DNA of 64,000 nucleotides from positions 124,001-188,000 of the forward strand of contig NZ_NEFY01000004.1 of the NCBI RefSeq assembly GCF_002258215.1, read 5' to 3'. The notes under the pieces are model-generated. The model saw only the letters and a list, made by a program, of their open reading frames with translations. It was not told where the DNA came from and searched no databases. The DNA is from Marinobacter vinifirmus. GTDB lineage: Bacteria; Pseudomonadota; Gammaproteobacteria; Pseudomonadales; Oleiphilaceae. The position numbers and the translations under genes were made by a program. Positions 34,641 to 44,801 of this stretch are shown here, piece by piece (the stretch's first letter is position 1; each line of letters opens with the position of its first letter).

Positions 34641-36842
34641 TCAGGCGGTCTTGGAGCGCAGGCTGCCAACCATTGCGTTAAGCGCGCGATCGATGAGGGC
34701 ACCCTGTTCCAGCAGTGTCAGCCGGCCCCTGCGCATTTCATGTGCCAGCTCTACCCGGGTTTTCTCGATCACCTTCAGGCCCATGCGGTTCACGAACACA
34801 AAACAGTCGGCTTCATCAATGATGGCGGACAGTTTGCAGCGGAAGCTGGTGCCGTTCACCAGGCTGAACTCTACCCAGTGGCCAATCTCCAGCTTGTCGA
34901 GCTGGGTAACGAACTCGGCGATGGCTGCGTCGTCCAGCTCCTGCTGGTACTCGGCCTTGGAGTGCAGTGACACGGTGTCTTCCTGCACCGGCTCCGGCTC
35001 CTTGCGGGCCTTGATGGACGAGTTGGTGCGGAAGGCATCTGCCAGTTCGTGCTTGAGCTGGCCCATCATCTGGTCGAGCCGGTTGGCGTTGTAAGACACT
35101 TCTTCGAGCCCGGCGCGCAGGGTTTTCAGCAGGCCAGGTACAACCCGTACCCACTGGTCGCGCTCTTCGTCTTCTTCGTGGGGGTGCAGGCACCAGATCA
35201 GGTCGTCGACCACCTTGGCGGTTTCCTGCCAGCGGTGCTCGGCATCGTCCCGCAGGTAGGCCAGGAACATTACCCGGCTCCAGCCGTGTACCAGGATATC
35301 GTGTACGGATTCCGGCAGGTCGTAGCGGGCGACCTTTTCCTTCAGCAGGCGATCGACCGCTTCCTGGGCTTTCTGGGATTTGATGCGGCCGCGTTCGGAT
35401 TCCCGGGTGCGCTGCTCAACCAGTGAGGCTTTGCGGTTTTCCCGCTCCAGAAACTGTTCGAACTCCTGGTTCAGGGTTTCAAACAGGCTGATGTCGCCAT
35501 CGAACTCGTTGAGGATACGCTGTACCACGGTGTGAATCTGGTCGTACAGCTTGTCGCGGCTTTTCTCGTCGCTGCTGCTCCAGCCGATACCGGCGCGGGC
35601 CAGGGAGTTCAGGAGCTTGCGGGCCGGATGGGTGGCCTTGCTGAAGAAGCTCTTGTCCTTGATGACGACTTTCAGGATCGGGATCTGCAGGCGGCTGATC
35701 AGCACCTGCACCGGCGACGACAGGTTGTAGTCGTCCAGAATGAATTCGAACAGCATGGACACCAGGTTGATGAGGTCTTCATCCACCTCGCTGAGGGCTG
35801 CGGTTTTCTCGCCCTGGGCAGCATTTCGGGTAATCAGGCCCTGAATAACCTGGCGCAAGTCTACCGACACCGGTTCGCCACTGCTGAGATCGCCGGACTC
35901 CGGCCACATCTGCTGTGCCGGCAGGGCGCCGAGCAGGTTCATCAGTTCCTGGCCACCGATCACCCGCACTGATGGATCGGCACGGCGGGTCGGCATGCCC
36001 GAGTTGGCCCGTTGCTGGGCCAGCATTTGACGGATCTGCTCAAACAGTACGGAATCTTCTGCGCTGGGCTGGTAGCTGCTTTGCTGTTCCGGCGCGGCGC
36101 CCGACGGTTCCCCGGCCTTGGTGGTCGCGGCTTTCTGCTGGCCGGTTTTGCCGTGGTAGCGGAAATTGGGAATGATGCCCGCCTGAATCAGGATGCGGTT
36201 GGCTTCATCCAGCAGCATGCCCAGGTTGGAGACCACGTAGCGGTCAAATTGCTTGAGCACAATCAGCCGTTCACGAATCTGGATTTCCAGGGTCTGGATG
36301 GCTTCGACAAAGGCGCTGCAAAGGTGTTCCGGAGCCATGGGGTTAACCGGGGCAGTTTCGCTGGCGTCCGGATAGACTTCGGTAAACCTGGCCTGAAGCT
36401 GTAGCAAGGGGCCTTGAAAGTGTGCCTTGGCCTTGCTGACCATGGCGTTCAGTGCCACCTGTTCTTCCAGGTCGTCGTCACCCACAAGGGACAGGCTGTC
36501 GGCATTTGTTGGCCGGGAAGCCTCTTCGTTGCGGACTTGACCGGTTACCGGTGGTGTCGCAAAGAACCGGGCAACGGCATTCTGGAAATGGCGTTCGACG
36601 CCTTTGCGCTTGATACGGATTTCCCGCATCGCCTCGAAGTAACGGTTTTGTTCATTGTTACTTCTGGAATTGTTTGCCAGCTCGAACAGGGAGTCGTCGA
36701 CAGCATCGAACGCTCCCTGCAGTAAATCACCCAGCCCCGCGACAACGGTGTCACGGATACGGGCGACCTCCGGCGGAACCGGGCGGGTACTTGCCGCTTC
36801 CCTGTGTTCACGGAGGTAATGTATGCCGGACTGCTTTTTCAT
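34641..36842 (-). CDS. DUF1631 domain protein
   Basis: A 733-residue largely helical protein of the DUF1631 family, sometimes mislabelled thymidine phosphorylase. Charged coiled-coil-like stretches occur around 460-500. The C-terminus (LEIGHWVEFSLVNGTSFRCKLSAI..., then RMGLKVIEKTRVELA) is a PilZ-like beta domain and could bind c-di-GMP, though I do not see a canonical RxxxR motif there. No signal peptide. Followed closely by the TonB-like gene. Function unknown. Confidence 0.85.
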   Translation of the reverse strand: MKKQSGIHYLREHREAASTRPVPPEVARIRDTVVAGLGDLLQGAFDAVDDSLFELANNSRSNNEQNRYFEAMREIRIKRKGVERHFQNAVARFFATPPVTGQVRNEEASRPTNADSLSLVGDDDLEEQVALNAMVSKAKAHFQGPLLQLQARFTEVYPDASETAPVNPMAPEHLCSAFVEAIQTLEIQIRERLIVLKQFDRYVVSNLGMLLDEANRILIQAGIIPNFRYHGKTGQQKAATTKAGEPSGAAPEQQSSYQPSAEDSVLFEQIRQMLAQQRANSGMPTRRADPSVRVIGGQELMNLLGALPAQQMWPESGDLSSGEPVSVDLRQVIQGLITRNAAQGEKTAALSEVDEDLINLVSMLFEFILDDYNLSSPVQVLISRLQIPILKVVIKDKSFFSKATHPARKLLNSLARAGIGWSSSDEKSRDKLYDQIHTVVQRILNEFDGDISLFETLNQEFEQFLERENRKASLVEQRTRESERGRIKSQKAQEAVDRLLKEKVARYDLPESVHDILVHGWSRVMFLAYLRDDAEHRWQETAKVVDDLIWCLHPHEEDEERDQWVRVVPGLLKTLRAGLEEVSYNANRLDQMMGQLKHELADAFRTNSSIKARKEPEPVQEDTVSLHSKAEYQQELDDAAIAEFVTQLDKLEIGHWVEFSLVNGTSFRCKLSAIIDEADCFVFVNRMGLKVIEKTRVELAHEMRRGRLTLLEQGALIDRALNAMVGSLRSKTA

Positions 36843-36932
36843 GGCCGACTCCTGTTTACGCCTTTAACCGGATACATGACCGAGCTGGATTCTTGCCTGT
36901 TCTGATTTTGGTTAAATTTAGCGCATTTTACG

Positions 36933-36962
36933 CCGGAATGACATGATTAATCATCATTCCGG
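36933..36962. repeat. inverted repeat between DUF1631 and the CorC-type gene
   Basis: 9-bp arms CCGGAATGA / TCATTCCGG around a loop that itself contains the palindrome TGATTAATCA. It lies seven bases past the CorC-type stop (minus strand). No U-run, so either a terminator of unusual form or an operator for the DUF1631-tonB pair. Confidence 0.5.
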
Positions 36963-36969
36963 GTTCCGG

Positions 36970-38250
36970 TTATGAGCCGGTGCCGCGCTTCTTCTTTTTT
37001 CGCGGGTGGACAATGGCGGCCTTCACCACGTTGTCCTTGATTTGCAGGACCTCCACCCGGTGGCCGTCTACTTTCAGGCAGACGTTGGTGTCCGGGATGT
37101 TCTCGAGGGTTTCGGTGATCAGGCCGTTGAGGGTTTTCGGGCCGTCGGTGGGCAGTTTCCAGCCCAGGGTCTTGTTGATCGACCGGACGGCGGCGCTGCC
37201 ATCGATAATAAAGGTGCCGTTGTCCTGGGGGATGATGTCCATGGAGGTGGCGGCGAAGTCAGTGGTGAATTCGCCAACGATTTCCTCGAGGATGTCTTCC
37301 AGTGTGGCCAGCCCCAGCACGTCTCCGTACTCGTCCACGACAATGCCAAACCGGCGCCGGCCCTTCTGGAAATTCAGCAGCTGGGTGTTCAGCGGTGTGC
37401 TTTCCGGAATGAAGTAGGGCTCGGCGCACAGTTGCAGGACCATGTCTTTGTCGATGTCGTCCTGCTGCCGCAGGCGAGCGACGCTGCGCAGGTGCAGAAT
37501 GCCCTGGATATTGTTGATGTCGCCGCTGAACACCGGAAGCCGGGTGTGCTGGCTGGTCTTGAGTTGCCGAAGGATGACATCGGTGTCGTCTTCCAGGTCG
37601 ACACCGACCACTTCATTCCGGGGCACCATGATGTCGTTCACGGTGACGTTGTCCAGGTCCAGGATGCTCACCAGCATGTCTTTGTGCTTGGCAGGAATCA
37701 GGGCGCCCGCTTCATTCACCACGGTACGCAGTTCTTCCCGGCTCAGGTGATCCTCTGAAGCCTGGGCTGATGATACCCCGAGCAGGCGCAGGATTATGCC
37801 GGTAAACAGGTTGACGGCCCATACCAGCGGGTAAAGGATTTTCAGTAGCGGCCCCAGTACGTGGCTGGCCGGAAAGGCTATCTTTTCCGGGAACAGGGCT
37901 GCCAGGGTTTTCGGGGTGACTTCGGCGAAGATCAGGATAACGATGGTCAGCAGAACGGTGGCAATGGCGATGCCCGCATCGCCCCACACGCGAATGGCAA
38001 TCACCGTGGCAATGGATGAGGCGAAGATGTTGACGAAGTTGTTGCCGATCAGGATAACGCCGATCAGCTGGTCGGTCCGGTTCAGCAGGTTCTGCGCCCG
38101 GCGTGCGCCCTTGTGTCCGCTTTTTACCATGTGCTTCAGGCGATAGCGGTTCAGGGACATCATCCCGGTTTCGGAGCTGGAAAAGAAGCCGGACAGAATG
38201 ATCAGGCCGACGAGGAGGATGAACAGCGCCGTGAGCGATGTTTCGTTCAA
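36970..38250 (-). CDS. CNNM/CorC-type membrane protein (DUF21-CBS-transporter-associated domain)
   Basis: A 426-residue HlyC/CorC family protein: DUF21 membrane part (about 1-180, beginning FILLVGLIILSGFFSSSETGMMSLNR), a CBS pair (VNDIMVPRNEVVGVDLEDD, then the second half) and a C-terminal CorC_HlyC domain (DGSAAVRSINKTLGWKLP). Such proteins are linked to Mg2+/Co2+ resistance or efflux. The start is a TTG without a good Shine-Dalgarno, chosen because it gives the family's usual N-terminus. A YpjD-like gene lies upstream on the same strand. Confidence 0.88.
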   Translation of the reverse strand: MNETSLTALFILLVGLIILSGFFSSSETGMMSLNRYRLKHMVKSGHKGARRAQNLLNRTDQLIGVILIGNNFVNIFASSIATVIAIRVWGDAGIAIATVLLTIVILIFAEVTPKTLAALFPEKIAFPASHVLGPLLKILYPLVWAVNLFTGIILRLLGVSSAQASEDHLSREELRTVVNEAGALIPAKHKDMLVSILDLDNVTVNDIMVPRNEVVGVDLEDDTDVILRQLKTSQHTRLPVFSGDINNIQGILHLRSVARLRQQDDIDKDMVLQLCAEPYFIPESTPLNTQLLNFQKGRRRFGIVVDEYGDVLGLATLEDILEEIVGEFTTDFAATSMDIIPQDNGTFIIDGSAAVRSINKTLGWKLPTDGPKTLNGLITETLENIPDTNVCLKVDGHRVEVLQIKDNVVKAAIVHPRKKKKRGTGS

Positions 38251-38325
38251 AAGAGGAGCCCTTACGTTGACGACAAGTTGCGAAAATAGGGGGTGTGAAG
38301 CGCCGGTGTCAAGCGGTTTGCGGGA

Positions 38326-39132
38326 TTACAGGCCCCGCTGAAACAGCACTTCCAGCACGAATTTGCTGCCGTAAAAGGCCATCATCAGCAGGGCGCAGCC
38401 GGCCAGGGTCCAGCGGCTTGCAGTCATGCCGCGCCAGCCCTTGGTGTAGCGGCCCACCAGCAGGCCGACAAATACGGCCAGGGAGAGCATGGAAAACAGG
38501 GTTTTGTGTGCCAGGTCCTGGGCGAACAGGTCTTCGATGAACATGGCGCCGGTAATGATGGCGAGGGTCAGCAGGACTACGCCCGCCCAGACCAGTTCGA
38601 ACAATACCGATTCCATGGTTTGCAGTGGCGGCAGGTTGCGCACCAGCAGGCTGTTGTAGTTCTGCTTCAGCTGGCGGTTCTGGAAGTACAGCAGGGCGGC
38701 CTGAATGGCGGCCAGGGTAAACAGGCTGTATGCGGTAATCGACAGGGCGATGTGGGACAGCATGCCGTAGCTTTCATCCGGCACCAGTCGTGACGGCGTA
38801 TGGGTGATCAGCGCCATGACTATAGTGGCCGCTGCCAGCGGGTAAGCGCCCAGGAACAGGCTGCCCACCGGCTTGGAGAGATTCAGGCCGAGGAGCAGGA
38901 AAACGATCAGCCAGGCAATCAGTACCGAGCTTTTGAAGAAGCTGAAATCGAAGCCGCCATCCAGGTGGACCGTCTGGGCAATGAGCAGGCCGTGGCCTAT
39001 CAGTGCAAGTACGCCAATCAGGGTGGTCAGTGCCAGGTTGCTTTGCACCTTGCCACGAAAATGGAGGGCCTGCAGGGCAGTGCCGACGCTGTACAGGAAA
39101 AGTGCGGTAACCGCGAGGATCAGCGTTCCCAT
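38326..39132 (-). CDS. YpjD/CcsA-like inner-membrane protein (cytochrome c assembly family)
   Basis: A 268-residue membrane protein with about eight helices and the family segment HIALSITAYSLFTLAAIQA and AVFVGLLVGRYTKGWRG. It belongs to the cytochrome-c-assembly (CcsA/CcmC-like) family; in proteobacteria the YpjD member beside ffh has no proven role in heme delivery. The gene is divergent from ffh, the usual arrangement, and is followed by the CorC-type gene. Confidence 0.88.
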   Translation of the reverse strand: MGTLILAVTALFLYSVGTALQALHFRGKVQSNLALTTLIGVLALIGHGLLIAQTVHLDGGFDFSFFKSSVLIAWLIVFLLLGLNLSKPVGSLFLGAYPLAAATIVMALITHTPSRLVPDESYGMLSHIALSITAYSLFTLAAIQAALLYFQNRQLKQNYNSLLVRNLPPLQTMESVLFELVWAGVVLLTLAIITGAMFIEDLFAQDLAHKTLFSMLSLAVFVGLLVGRYTKGWRGMTASRWTLAGCALLMMAFYGSKFVLEVLFQRGL

Positions 39133-39291
39133 GACGTCCTTTATGTTTGCCTTTTAACGTGAAAGCGGCGTGGAGTTGTTCAGAGGCTCCGTAGTCTGGG
39201 TATAATGTCGCGATTATGCAACAGGAATCAAGCGGCCGGCGCCGGCTTCTTGATTTGTGTGAACAATTTCTCCGGGGTACGGAAGAGCAAC

Positions 39292-40677
39292 ATGTTTGAG
39301 AATCTCCAGGACCGGCTATCCGGCAGCTTGCGCAAGATCTCTGGTCAGGCGCGCCTTACCGAAGACAATATCAAGGAAACCTTGCGTGAAGTGCGCATGG
39401 CCCTGCTGGAGGCAGACGTTGCGCTGCCGGTGGTCAAGGCGTTTATCGAAGGAGTGCGCGAGCGGGCCATCGGCCAGGAAGTGCAGCGCAGCCTGACGCC
39501 GGGCCAGGTATTTGTGAAAGTCGTCCAGCAAGAGCTGGAGCGGGTGATGGGCGAGGGCAACGAGTCCCTTAACCTGTCTACCCGGCCGCCTGCCGTCATT
39601 ATGATGGCGGGTCTGCAGGGTGCTGGTAAAACCACCACCGTGGCCAAGCTGTCTCGCTTCCTTAAAGAGCGGCACAAGAAATCCGTGCTGGTGGTCAGTG
39701 CCGATATCTACCGCCCGGCGGCTATTCGTCAGCTGGAAACCCTGGCGGGTGAAGTGGGTGTCGAGTTTTTCCCCAGCACCACGGACCAGGACCCGGTCGA
39801 CATCGCCAACGGCGCCATCGAAGCGGCGCGCCGCAAGCACATTGATGTGGTGATTCTGGATACCGCGGGCCGCCTGCACGTTGATGAAGGCATGATGGGT
39901 GAGATTGGCCGCCTCCATAAAGCGGTGAATCCGGTGGAAACCCTGTTCGTGGTTGATTCCATGACTGGTCAGGACGCCGCCAACACCGCCAAGGCCTTTA
40001 ACGATGCGTTGCCGCTCACCGGTGTGGTGCTTACCAAGACTGATGGTGATGCCCGCGGTGGTGCGGCCTTGTCGGTTCGCCACATTACCGGCAAGCCGAT
40101 CAAGTTCCTGGGTGTGGGCGAGAAATCCGATGCCCTCGAGCCTTTCTATCCGGATCGGGTGGCTTCCCGCATCCTGGGCATGGGTGATGTGCTCTCCCTT
40201 ATAGAGGAAGCAGAGCGCAAGCTGGACAAGAAGAAGGCCGAGAAGCTCACCAAGAAGATCAAAAAAGGTAAGGGCTTTGATCTGGAGGACTTCCGGGACC
40301 AGCTTCAGCAGATGAAGAGTATGGGTGGTATCGGAGGCCTGCTGGACAAGCTGCCGGGCATGGGTCAGATGGCCCAGATGGCGCAGCAGCAGGTCAATGA
40401 CAAGTCTGTAGGCCAGATGGAGGCGATCATCTGCTCCATGACGCCGAAAGAGCGCCGTTACCCGGATGTGATCAATAATTCCCGCAAGCGGCGCATTGCA
40501 GCCGGTTCGGGTACGCAGATCCAGGATGTGAACCGTCTGCTCAAGCAGCATAAGCAGATGTCGAAGATGATGAAGAAATTTGGCAAAAAAGGCGGAATGG
40601 CCAACATGATGCGCGGTCTTGGTGGTATGATGCCGCCCGGCGGCGGTGGTGGCATGCCCCCGTTTGGCCGTATGTAA
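39292..40677 (+). CDS. ffh: signal recognition particle GTPase Ffh
   Basis: A 461-residue SRP54 homologue: N domain, GTPase G domain ([29 protein letters not shown]) and methionine-rich M domain ([18 protein letters not shown]; end rich in Met and Gly). It binds 4.5S RNA and signal sequences and targets ribosomes to the membrane through FtsY. Start ATG at 39292 with GAAGAG upstream; a TATAAT at 39201-39206 is the likely -10. Ends before an intrinsic terminator. Confidence 0.97.
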   Translation: MFENLQDRLSGSLRKISGQARLTEDNIKETLREVRMALLEADVALPVVKAFIEGVRERAIGQEVQRSLTPGQVFVKVVQQELERVMGEGNESLNLSTRPPAVIMMAGLQGAGKTTTVAKLSRFLKERHKKSVLVVSADIYRPAAIRQLETLAGEVGVEFFPSTTDQDPVDIANGAIEAARRKHIDVVILDTAGRLHVDEGMMGEIGRLHKAVNPVETLFVVDSMTGQDAANTAKAFNDALPLTGVVLTKTDGDARGGAALSVRHITGKPIKFLGVGEKSDALEPFYPDRVASRILGMGDVLSLIEEAERKLDKKKAEKLTKKIKKGKGFDLEDFRDQLQQMKSMGGIGGLLDKLPGMGQMAQMAQQQVNDKSVGQMEAIICSMTPKERRYPDVINNSRKRRIAAGSGTQIQDVNRLLKQHKQMSKMMKKFGKKGGMANMMRGLGGMMPPGGGGGMPPFGRM

Positions 40678-40697
40678 AAAGCCTTACATATAAAATG

Positions 40698-40720
40698 GGG
40701 AAACCACGCGTTTCCCTGTT
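40698..40720 (+). terminator. intrinsic terminator after ffh
   Basis: GGGAAAC-CACGC-GTTTCCC followed by TGTTTT, 20 bases past the ffh stop. Confidence 0.75.
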
Positions 40721-40747
40721 TTCATTGGCGCGTTTTTGGCATAGAAT
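40719..40747 (+). promoter_or_regulatory. rpsP operon promoter
   Basis: TTTTCA, 17 bases, TAGAAT (40742-40747). The -35 box shares its T-run with the tail of the ffh terminator. About 95 bases of leader precede rpsP. Confidence 0.55.
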
Positions 40748-40841
40748 AGCGCCCCTTTCGAGTATGGGTCTTCTCGTCAGCCGTTCTCGGCATGGCGTGA
40801 ATCGTACAAAGTTCGTACAACAGAACAGGATATTGGTCGAA

Positions 40842-41081
40842 ATGGTAACAATCCGTTTGGCTCGTGGCGGCTCCAAGAAGCGCCCGTTCTACCATCTGAC
40901 AGTCACTGACAGCCGTAACTCCCGTGACGGCCGTTTCATTGAGCGTGTTGGTTTCTTCAACCCGGTTGCCCGCGGTCAGGAAGAGCGTCTGCGCGTTGAC
41001 CGTGATCGCGTTGAGTTCTGGCTGGGCCAGGGTGCTCAAACCAGCGATCGCGTTGCCCAGCTGCTCAAGACTGCTGAGTAA
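40842..41081 (+). CDS. rpsP: 30S ribosomal protein S16
   Basis: A 79-residue S16 ([37 protein letters not shown]). First gene of the conserved rpsP-rimM-trmD-rplS operon. ATG 40842 is set by homology; longer upstream readings are non-coding leader. Confidence 0.98.
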   Translation: MVTIRLARGGSKKRPFYHLTVTDSRNSRDGRFIERVGFFNPVARGQEERLRVDRDRVEFWLGQGAQTSDRVAQLLKTAE

Positions 41082-41110
41082 TTGCAATCTGATACCGGGG
41101 TTTGACAGGC

Positions 41111-41638
41111 ATGGCACAGCATCCACAGGAAACTGTGATCGGCCGGATCACCTCGGTGTTCGGGGTCAAGGGTTGGCTTAAGGTCTTCTCTTATACAGAT
41201 CCCAAAGAAGGAATACTGAACTACCGCGACTGGACCCTGGTTCTGGACGGCAAGCGTATTCCTGCAAAGCTTGAGGAGGGTCGCCGCCAAGGGCAGGGGA
41301 TCGTCGTCAGGCTTAAAGGTATTGATGATCGTGAGCTGGCCCGCAGTTATGGCGGTGCCGAGATCCGGGTTCCGACCGAGTTGCTGCCGGAGCTTCCCGA
41401 AGGGGAGTTCTACTGGCATCAGCTGGAAGGCCTGGAAGTGTTCACGGTTGACGGTGAGTGCCTGGGTAAGGTGCATCACCTGCTGGAAACAGGCTCCAAC
41501 GATGTCCTGGTGGTGCACGCGACAGCGGGCTCCATTGACCAGCGCGAACGGCTCATTCCCTATCTGCCGGATCAGGTAGTTCAGGGGGTGGATCTTGAAA
41601 GCTCGCGCATGGTGGTGGACTGGGATCCGGAGTTCTGA
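41111..41638 (+). CDS. rimM: 16S rRNA processing protein RimM
   Basis: A 175-residue ribosome maturation factor for the 30S head: N-terminal RimM domain (VIGRITSVFGVKGWLKV) and C-terminal PRC-barrel (GEFYWHQLEGLEVFT). It binds S19. Second gene of the operon, 29 bases after rpsP. Confidence 0.97.
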   Translation: MAQHPQETVIGRITSVFGVKGWLKVFSYTDPKEGILNYRDWTLVLDGKRIPAKLEEGRRQGQGIVVRLKGIDDRELARSYGGAEIRVPTELLPELPEGEFYWHQLEGLEVFTVDGECLGKVHHLLETGSNDVLVVHATAGSIDQRERLIPYLPDQVVQGVDLESSRMVVDWDPEF

Positions 41639-41641
41639 CGG

Positions 41642-42400
41642 GTGTGGATTGGCGCAGTCAGTCTGTTTCCCGACATGTTTTCTGCGGTGACAGATTACGG
41701 GATTACCGGCAGGGCAGTTCGTGAAGGTCTTCTGACCTTTAACAGCTGGAACCCCCGGGACTTCACGCATGATCGTCACCGTACTGTGGATGACCGGCCT
41801 TATGGCGGCGGCCCCGGGATGCTGATGAAAATCCAGCCCCTGCGGGATGCTATCCATGCGGCCCGGACATCGGCACCCGGCAAGGCCTGTGTGGTCTATC
41901 TTTCGCCCCAGGGTGAAAGGCTGGATCAGTCGGTAGTGGAGTCTCTCGCTGCCGAACAACAGCTGATTCTCGTTGCCGGTCGTTACGAGGGCGTTGATGA
42001 ACGCCTGATATCGGCGGAAGTCGACCGGGAAGTGTCCCTGGGTGATTTTGTGCTTTCAGGTGGCGAACTGGCGGCGATGGCTGTGATTGATGCGGTAACA
42101 CGCCTCATCCCCGGAGCGCTGGGTCATGCGCAGTCAGCAGAGCAGGACTCCTTTGCTGACAGTTTGCTGGATTGTCCGCACTACACCCGGCCCGAGGTAT
42201 ACGAAGGTCAGGCGGTGCCGGAAGTTCTTTTGGGCGGTCACCATGAACAGATCCGGCGTTGGCGATTGAAAGAATCGTTGAGGCGAACCCGGGAGCGACG
42301 CCCCGACCTGCTGGAACAGCGGGTGCTTACGGAAGAAGAGCGTCAGCTTCTGGATGAAATTTTGAACGAACCGGGTGCCTCTGAATCATCAGGGCATTGA
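41642..42400 (+). CDS. trmD: tRNA (guanine37-N1)-methyltransferase TrmD
   Basis: A 252-residue SPOUT methyltransferase that makes m1G37 and prevents frameshifting. Typical [25 protein letters not shown] and [13 protein letters not shown] knot-region motifs. GTG start three bases after the rimM stop. Confidence 0.98.
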   Translation: MWIGAVSLFPDMFSAVTDYGITGRAVREGLLTFNSWNPRDFTHDRHRTVDDRPYGGGPGMLMKIQPLRDAIHAARTSAPGKACVVYLSPQGERLDQSVVESLAAEQQLILVAGRYEGVDERLISAEVDREVSLGDFVLSGGELAAMAVIDAVTRLIPGALGHAQSAEQDSFADSLLDCPHYTRPEVYEGQAVPEVLLGGHHEQIRRWRLKESLRRTRERRPDLLEQRVLTEEERQLLDEILNEPGASESSGH

Positions 42401-42425
42401 AAGATTGGGTATCAGGAGCATTACG

Positions 42426-42782
42426 ATGAGCGGCAAGAACAACATCATCAGTCAACTTGAAGCAGAACAGATGACCAAGGAAATCCCTGCGTTCGCGCCG
42501 GGTGACACCGTGGTTGTACAGGTTCGCGTAACTGAAGGTAACCGTGAGCGTCTGCAGGCGTTCGAAGGCGTTGTTATCGGCAAGCGCAACCGTGGCATGA
42601 ACTCTTCCTTCACTGTTCGTAAGATCTCTTACGGCGTGGGTGTTGAGCGTACTTTCCAGACTTTCTCCAAGCTGATCGACAGCGTAAGCGTGAAGCGTCG
42701 TGGTGACGTGCGTCAGGCCAAGCTGTACTACTTGCGCGACCTGTCTGGTAAGGCAGCTCGTATCAAGGAAAAGCTTGGCTGA
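42426..42782 (+). CDS. rplS: 50S ribosomal protein L19
   Basis: A 118-residue L19 ([43 protein letters not shown] in two pieces) at the 30S-50S interface. Last gene of the operon, before a strong terminator. Confidence 0.98.
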   Translation: MSGKNNIISQLEAEQMTKEIPAFAPGDTVVVQVRVTEGNRERLQAFEGVVIGKRNRGMNSSFTVRKISYGVGVERTFQTFSKLIDSVSVKRRGDVRQAKLYYLRDLSGKAARIKEKLG

Positions 42783-42809
42783 GTTTGGCCTTCCGGCCAG
42801 CCAGTTTGA

Positions 42810-42840
42810 AAAAAAGCAGCCTCAAGGGGCTGCTTTTTTT
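42810..42840 (+). terminator. intrinsic terminator of the rpsP-rplS operon
   Basis: AGCAGCC-TCAAGG-GGCTGCT (42815-42834) with A-run before and T-run after. Confidence 0.9.
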
Positions 42841-42882
42841 ATGCTTTAATGCTGCCCAGACAGACATTAATGAGGTAATACC

Positions 42883-43794
42883 TTGCCGCGGCCGGATGAC
42901 GAGCAGCTGATCAGCCAATTCTCGGATGCCATATGGCTCGAGGATGGCCTGGGTGAGAAAACCCGCCAGGCCTATGCCAGTGACCTGGCCCGTCTTTCCG
43001 GATGGCTGGAGCAACAGCCCGGAGCGCCCAGCTTGCGGTCCGCTAAAAGGACCGATCTTCTGGCCTGGATGTCCCGTGGGCTGGCGGAGGGCCTGAAAAC
43101 CAGTACGGCAGCCCGGCGGCTTTCCGGTATCCGGCGTTTTTACCGGTATTTACTGCGAGAAGGTCTCATCGCCGAAGATCCTACCTTGCGAATCGACAGC
43201 CCGAAGTTGCCCCGGCGTTTGCCGGATACCCTTACTGAAGCCGATGTCGAGGCGCTGCTGACTGAGCCGGATCCGGAAATACCGCTGGAGTTGCGGGACC
43301 GGGCCATGCTCGAAATTCTGTACGGCTGTGGTTTGCGGGTGTCCGAGCTCACCGGGCTGACCGTAGACCGCGTGAACCTGCGCCAGGGTGTGGTGCGTAT
43401 CAGCGGTAAGGGCGGGAAAGACCGGTTGGTGCCCCTGGGGGAAGAGGCTATCGACTGGCTGCTGAGCTATATGAAGGAAGCCCGGCCGGAATTGCTCAAG
43501 GGTAAGAGCAGTGATGCCTTGTTCCCCGGTAACCGGGCCAGTGCCATGACCCGCCAGACCTTCTGGTACCGGATCAAGCACTACGCGGTGCGTGCCGGTA
43601 TCCGCAAGCACCTTTCACCCCACACTCTGCGCCACGCCTTTGCGACCCATTTGCTCAACCATGGTGCAGATTTACGGGTAGTGCAGATGTTGCTCGGGCA
43701 TTCTGACCTTTCGACCACCCAGATCTATACCCATGTGGCCCGTCAACGTCTGCAGGATTTGCACCAGGCCCATCATCCCCGTGGTGGTGACTGA
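42883..43794 (+). CDS. xerD: tyrosine recombinase XerD
   Basis: A 303-residue recombinase that with XerC resolves chromosome dimers at dif. Core-binding N-terminal domain, then catalytic residues in CGLRVSELTGL (Arg), HTLRHAFATHLL (His-x-x-Arg), LLGHSDLSTTQIYTHV (His and nucleophilic Tyr). TTG start with GAGG upstream. Followed by dsbC, as in most gammaproteobacteria. Confidence 0.96.
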   Translation: MPRPDDEQLISQFSDAIWLEDGLGEKTRQAYASDLARLSGWLEQQPGAPSLRSAKRTDLLAWMSRGLAEGLKTSTAARRLSGIRRFYRYLLREGLIAEDPTLRIDSPKLPRRLPDTLTEADVEALLTEPDPEIPLELRDRAMLEILYGCGLRVSELTGLTVDRVNLRQGVVRISGKGGKDRLVPLGEEAIDWLLSYMKEARPELLKGKSSDALFPGNRASAMTRQTFWYRIKHYAVRAGIRKHLSPHTLRHAFATHLLNHGADLRVVQMLLGHSDLSTTQIYTHVARQRLQDLHQAHHPRGGD

Positions 43795-43921
43795 TCTCGG
43801 GGTGAACTTTTGCCGGGGCGCCCTGTCGCAAGGTGCGGGAATGATGCCGGCAGTTGCGTATGAAGGCCCCGGGCAAGCAAAATGCCTGAATCTATTAACC
43901 GGAAAAGGTAGTTTCTGATCC

Positions 43922-44656
43922 ATGAATCTTAAAATTGCGGCCGCGGTAACCGGCCTGATGATGTCCTTGGTGGCAGTGCCCGCCGTGTTGGCCGGTGAAG
44001 CCGAAGACGCCATCGCCAAGCGGCTGACTGATGCGGTGCCGGGGTTGAAGATCAGTTCCGTGCAGAAATCTGAAGCGGAAGGCCTGTACGAAGTGCAGAG
44101 CAGTAACGGCGACACCATTTATACGACGGTCGATGGCGCCTACCTGTTCACCGGCGACCTGCTCAAGATTACCGACACCGGTATTGCCAACGTGACCGAA
44201 GAGTCCCGGGCCACCAGCCGTAAGCAGCAAATGGCAGCCTTCGGTAAGGAAGGGCTGATCTCTTACCCTGCCGACGGCGAAGAAAAAGCGGTTATCGATG
44301 TCTTTACCGATATCGACTGCCCCTACTGTCGCAAGCTGCATGATGAAATTCCCCAGCTCAACAGCTATGGCATTACCGTCAACTATTACGCCTTCCCTCG
44401 TTCCGGCCCCGGCACAGCGTCATTCCGGAAATATGAGTCGGTATGGTGTTCGGACGACCAGCAGGCGGCCATGGATGCTGCCAAGGGTGGCAAAAACGTA
44501 CCTCAGCAGAGCTGTGACAACCCTGTTGCAGACCAGTACCGCCTGGGTGGCCAGGTCGGTGTAACCGGTACCCCGGCAATTCTGCTGGAAGATGGCAACA
44601 TGGTTCGCGGCTATGTGCCGGCCAGGAACCTGGCCGAAGGTCTGGGTCTGCTCTGA
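43922..44656 (+). CDS. dsbC: thiol:disulfide interchange protein DsbC
   Basis: A 244-residue periplasmic disulfide isomerase. Signal peptide about 1-24 (ending VLA-G), N-terminal dimerisation domain, then thioredoxin fold with active site CPYC and cis-Pro in VTGTPAI. A second Cys pair (WCSDD...QQSCDNP) is the structural disulfide. Between xerD and hom. Confidence 0.95.
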   Translation: MNLKIAAAVTGLMMSLVAVPAVLAGEAEDAIAKRLTDAVPGLKISSVQKSEAEGLYEVQSSNGDTIYTTVDGAYLFTGDLLKITDTGIANVTEESRATSRKQQMAAFGKEGLISYPADGEEKAVIDVFTDIDCPYCRKLHDEIPQLNSYGITVNYYAFPRSGPGTASFRKYESVWCSDDQQAAMDAAKGGKNVPQQSCDNPVADQYRLGGQVGVTGTPAILLEDGNMVRGYVPARNLAEGLGLL

Positions 44657-44718
44657 CCCGTTATCGGAGCCGCAGCGCGGCTCCGGACTTCCTGTGTGAC
44701 TTGTGACCGATTCAGGGC

Positions 44719-44747
44719 TTATTCAGCGGGCCCTGAACCGGTATACT
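44719..44747 (+). promoter_or_regulatory. candidate hom-thrC promoter
   Basis: TTATTC, 17 bases, TATACT at 44742-44747, 55 bases before the hom start. No thr-type leader peptide or attenuator is visible. Confidence 0.5.
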
Positions 44748-44801
44748 ATCCGGCCTTATTGCAATCCATCAGCACCCCGCATCGGGATCAGAGGTGAGAG
44801 C

